The notes under the pieces are model-generated. The model saw only the letters and a program-made list of their open reading frames with translations, ran no database searches and had not been told where the DNA came from. A DNA stretch of 64,000 nucleotides from Paramecium sonneborni (Eukaryota; Ciliophora; Oligohymenophorea; Peniculida; Parameciidae): the NCBI GenBank assembly GCA_905182985.1, contig CAJJDN010000029.1, forward strand, positions 227,342-291,341. Direction: 5' to 3'. Every line of letters begins with the position of its first letter. Within the stretch, counting starts at the first letter, position 1. The translations under genes were made by a program, and so were the position numbers. Positions 62,549 through 64,000 of the stretch are shown piece by piece.

Positions 62549-63563
62549 ATGAGAGTACTTACTTAAGAATTGTAAAGAATGACAGAAGCACTAAGATTGA
62601 AAAATTAAGAATTCATATATTTGTAATAAGAATACTAATATATTAAATAAAATTAGGTAGAATATTCATAAATATATATTAAAGTCAATGAATTAAGGTA
62701 ACGAAGACTTAATTTAAAAATTATAAATGGAAAAATAGAAGTTAGAGTAATTTAAATAAATGAAAGATTAATAATTAGGCGAATTAGAAAATGAATTAAA
62801 TAAAGTACATAAAGATTTAAAGGAGGAAAGGTTATAAAAACTTGAATATGTTAATCGTTATTAAAAACAGTGCGATGAAGTAGTAAGATTGTAAAAAGAA
62901 TTAGAAATAGCAAATTAATAGCAAGCGAATCCAAACGAAATTGATTAATTGCATAATCATATTGATGATTTAGAACATGAAAATGAAGAATTAAAATAAA
63001 AGTTGAATAATCTTACTAATAAATTATAACAGTAGCAATAATAAATTACCTTATTAGAAGATTAACTAACACAATAATAATAATCATCATTCCAACCACA
63101 GAAATTACCACCTTCAGGACCTACCACTTATTAAATGCCCTAAATGTAATATTAATAATAGCTCTAACCACAAACCTCAAATTATTAAAAAACTACAACC
63201 TACACTATAGAAAGTAAAGGAACTAATAAACCAACTGAAGTAAAGAAATAAGTAGTATCCACAGTTAATGGAAAAACTAATGTTTATGAATACTCTTCTT
63301 AATAAGATCCTCTTAATAATAAAGAATCTATTAACACTAAATTAGATTAAATTAATTAAAAATTCAACTAGAATTTTGAAGTGAGAAATTCTCAACTCTA
63401 AAACAATTTATCTGCTTCTTAATTATAACGAGGATCTAAATATCTACCTGAAACTTACCAAAAAGAATTCACTGAATTCAAAAGCAAAATTGAAAATAAG
63501 CCTGTCACAGAGTATAAAACCACAACTGTTACCAAAACAAACAATAAATATTAAAAATATTGA
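62549..63563 (+). CDS. coiled-coil protein with Gln-rich tail
   Basis: 326 residues after a 34-nt intron is removed. A long coiled coil runs from the start MRVLTQELQRMTEALRLKNQ through DLIQKLQMEKQKLEQFKQMK, ELENELNKVHKDLKEERLQK and DDLEHENEELKQKLNNLTNK. Gln-rich linkers follow, then a Pro/Gln/Tyr/Ser disordered tail with KPTEVKKQVVSTVNGKTNVY and KPVTEYKTTTVTKTNNKY. Possibly a cytoskeletal or basal-body protein by composition. The frame is TGA-free further upstream, so the start could be earlier. TGA at 63561-63563. Confidence 0.65.
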
Positions 63564-64000
63564 AGAATATTAAAATATTCAGTATATTATGCCAAATCAT
63601 TATTTTATATAAGATGATTCAAGTTAATTAATTGTTCTTTAGTTTTCTTATATCAATTACTTTAATTTATTCAGTTCAACACTTCCATTTTCTATTGAAC
63701 TTCTGATAAATCTTTAAGAAATGATTGGAAATTATATAGTCTTCTGGTACATAATACCCATTAATGTTTGAAAATTACTTATGAAATTTTTTATGGCGAA
63801 AGTATGATATTGCTTTTTTTATAGGCAGGGATTTTTGTTTTTATTATCAAATCTATAATTCTTAGTAGAATAACTTTTTTTATAAATAATTGAATTAAAT
63901 TTATTAACAATTTTTATAAAACTTTAGAATTATTTTTTTTATAAGGAATTGAATTTATTTTATTTACAATTTTTATATATTTTAGAGATACTATTTTTAT
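63564..64000. repeat. AT-rich 3' region with imperfect ~59-bp tandem repeat
   Basis: No gene seen. From about 63866 two full units and a partial third (tagaat/ac-T8-tataa, then ttgaatt, then acaatttttat) repeat with a period of about 58-59 bp: starts at about 63866, 63925 and 63983. The array runs off the window edge. No telomeric G-rich repeat is present. Confidence 0.6.

Noticed and set aside
63564..64000. Telomere or chromosome end
   Set aside because: No G4T2/G3T3-type repeat on either strand; only AT-rich imperfect repeats.

Overview
The window is a stretch of AT-rich ciliate DNA, almost certainly from the macronuclear genome of a Paramecium species. Reading frames run through TAA and TAG (read as Gln) and stop only at TGA. 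Nearly every gene with introns has tiny GT...AG introns of about 18-34 nt, mostly 22-30. Gene models built with only TGA as stop and with these introns removed give whole-codon totals and family-typical lengths. A standard-code six-frame translation of this window therefore shows almost only shadows of the real genes.

Left part (1-17 kb): phosphomannomutase, a RAP-like protein, the GINS subunit PSF3, a DUF1648/SdpI-like membrane protein, two tandem single-Myb proteins, a Tctex-type dynein light chain, an EF-hand-family protein, a CHCHD2-type twin-CX9C protein, an NKAP homologue and a GPI-anchored Cys-rich surface antigen with a Thr/Ser/Gly stalk. A 967-bp direct repeat meeting at a single N (11872) duplicates the dynein light chain gene and looks like an assembly artefact.

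Middle part (17-44 kb): an F-BAR-like plus TBC RabGAP, cytochrome c, a large CHD-type remodeller with PHD fingers and a GATA-like zinc finger, a MIR-domain protein with a myristoylation-type start, a DDX5/Dbp2-type helicase, a TSO1/LIN54-type CXC protein, an MsrB-like protein lacking its catalytic Cys, a Kelch-BTB protein, a phosphatidylserine synthase, a FAM135-type lipase and several unassigned proteins.

Right part (44-64 kb): a very large multi-pass membrane protein of about 1,670 residues, mitochondrial ribosomal protein mL49, a CDT1-like licensing factor, a NUDT6-like Nudix hydrolase, a membrane RING-H2 protein, SNU13/15.5K, a tRNA-like element, an alveolin-like protein with GGGYS repeats and coiled-coil proteins. 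The genes do not form operons. Their packing is typical of Paramecium, with convergent neighbours 12-130 bp apart and one divergent pair whose start codons are 4 bp apart. Between them lie AT-rich stretches with TGA-free but broken coding-like segments, read here as relics. No CRISPR array, insertion sequence, rRNA or telomere was seen.
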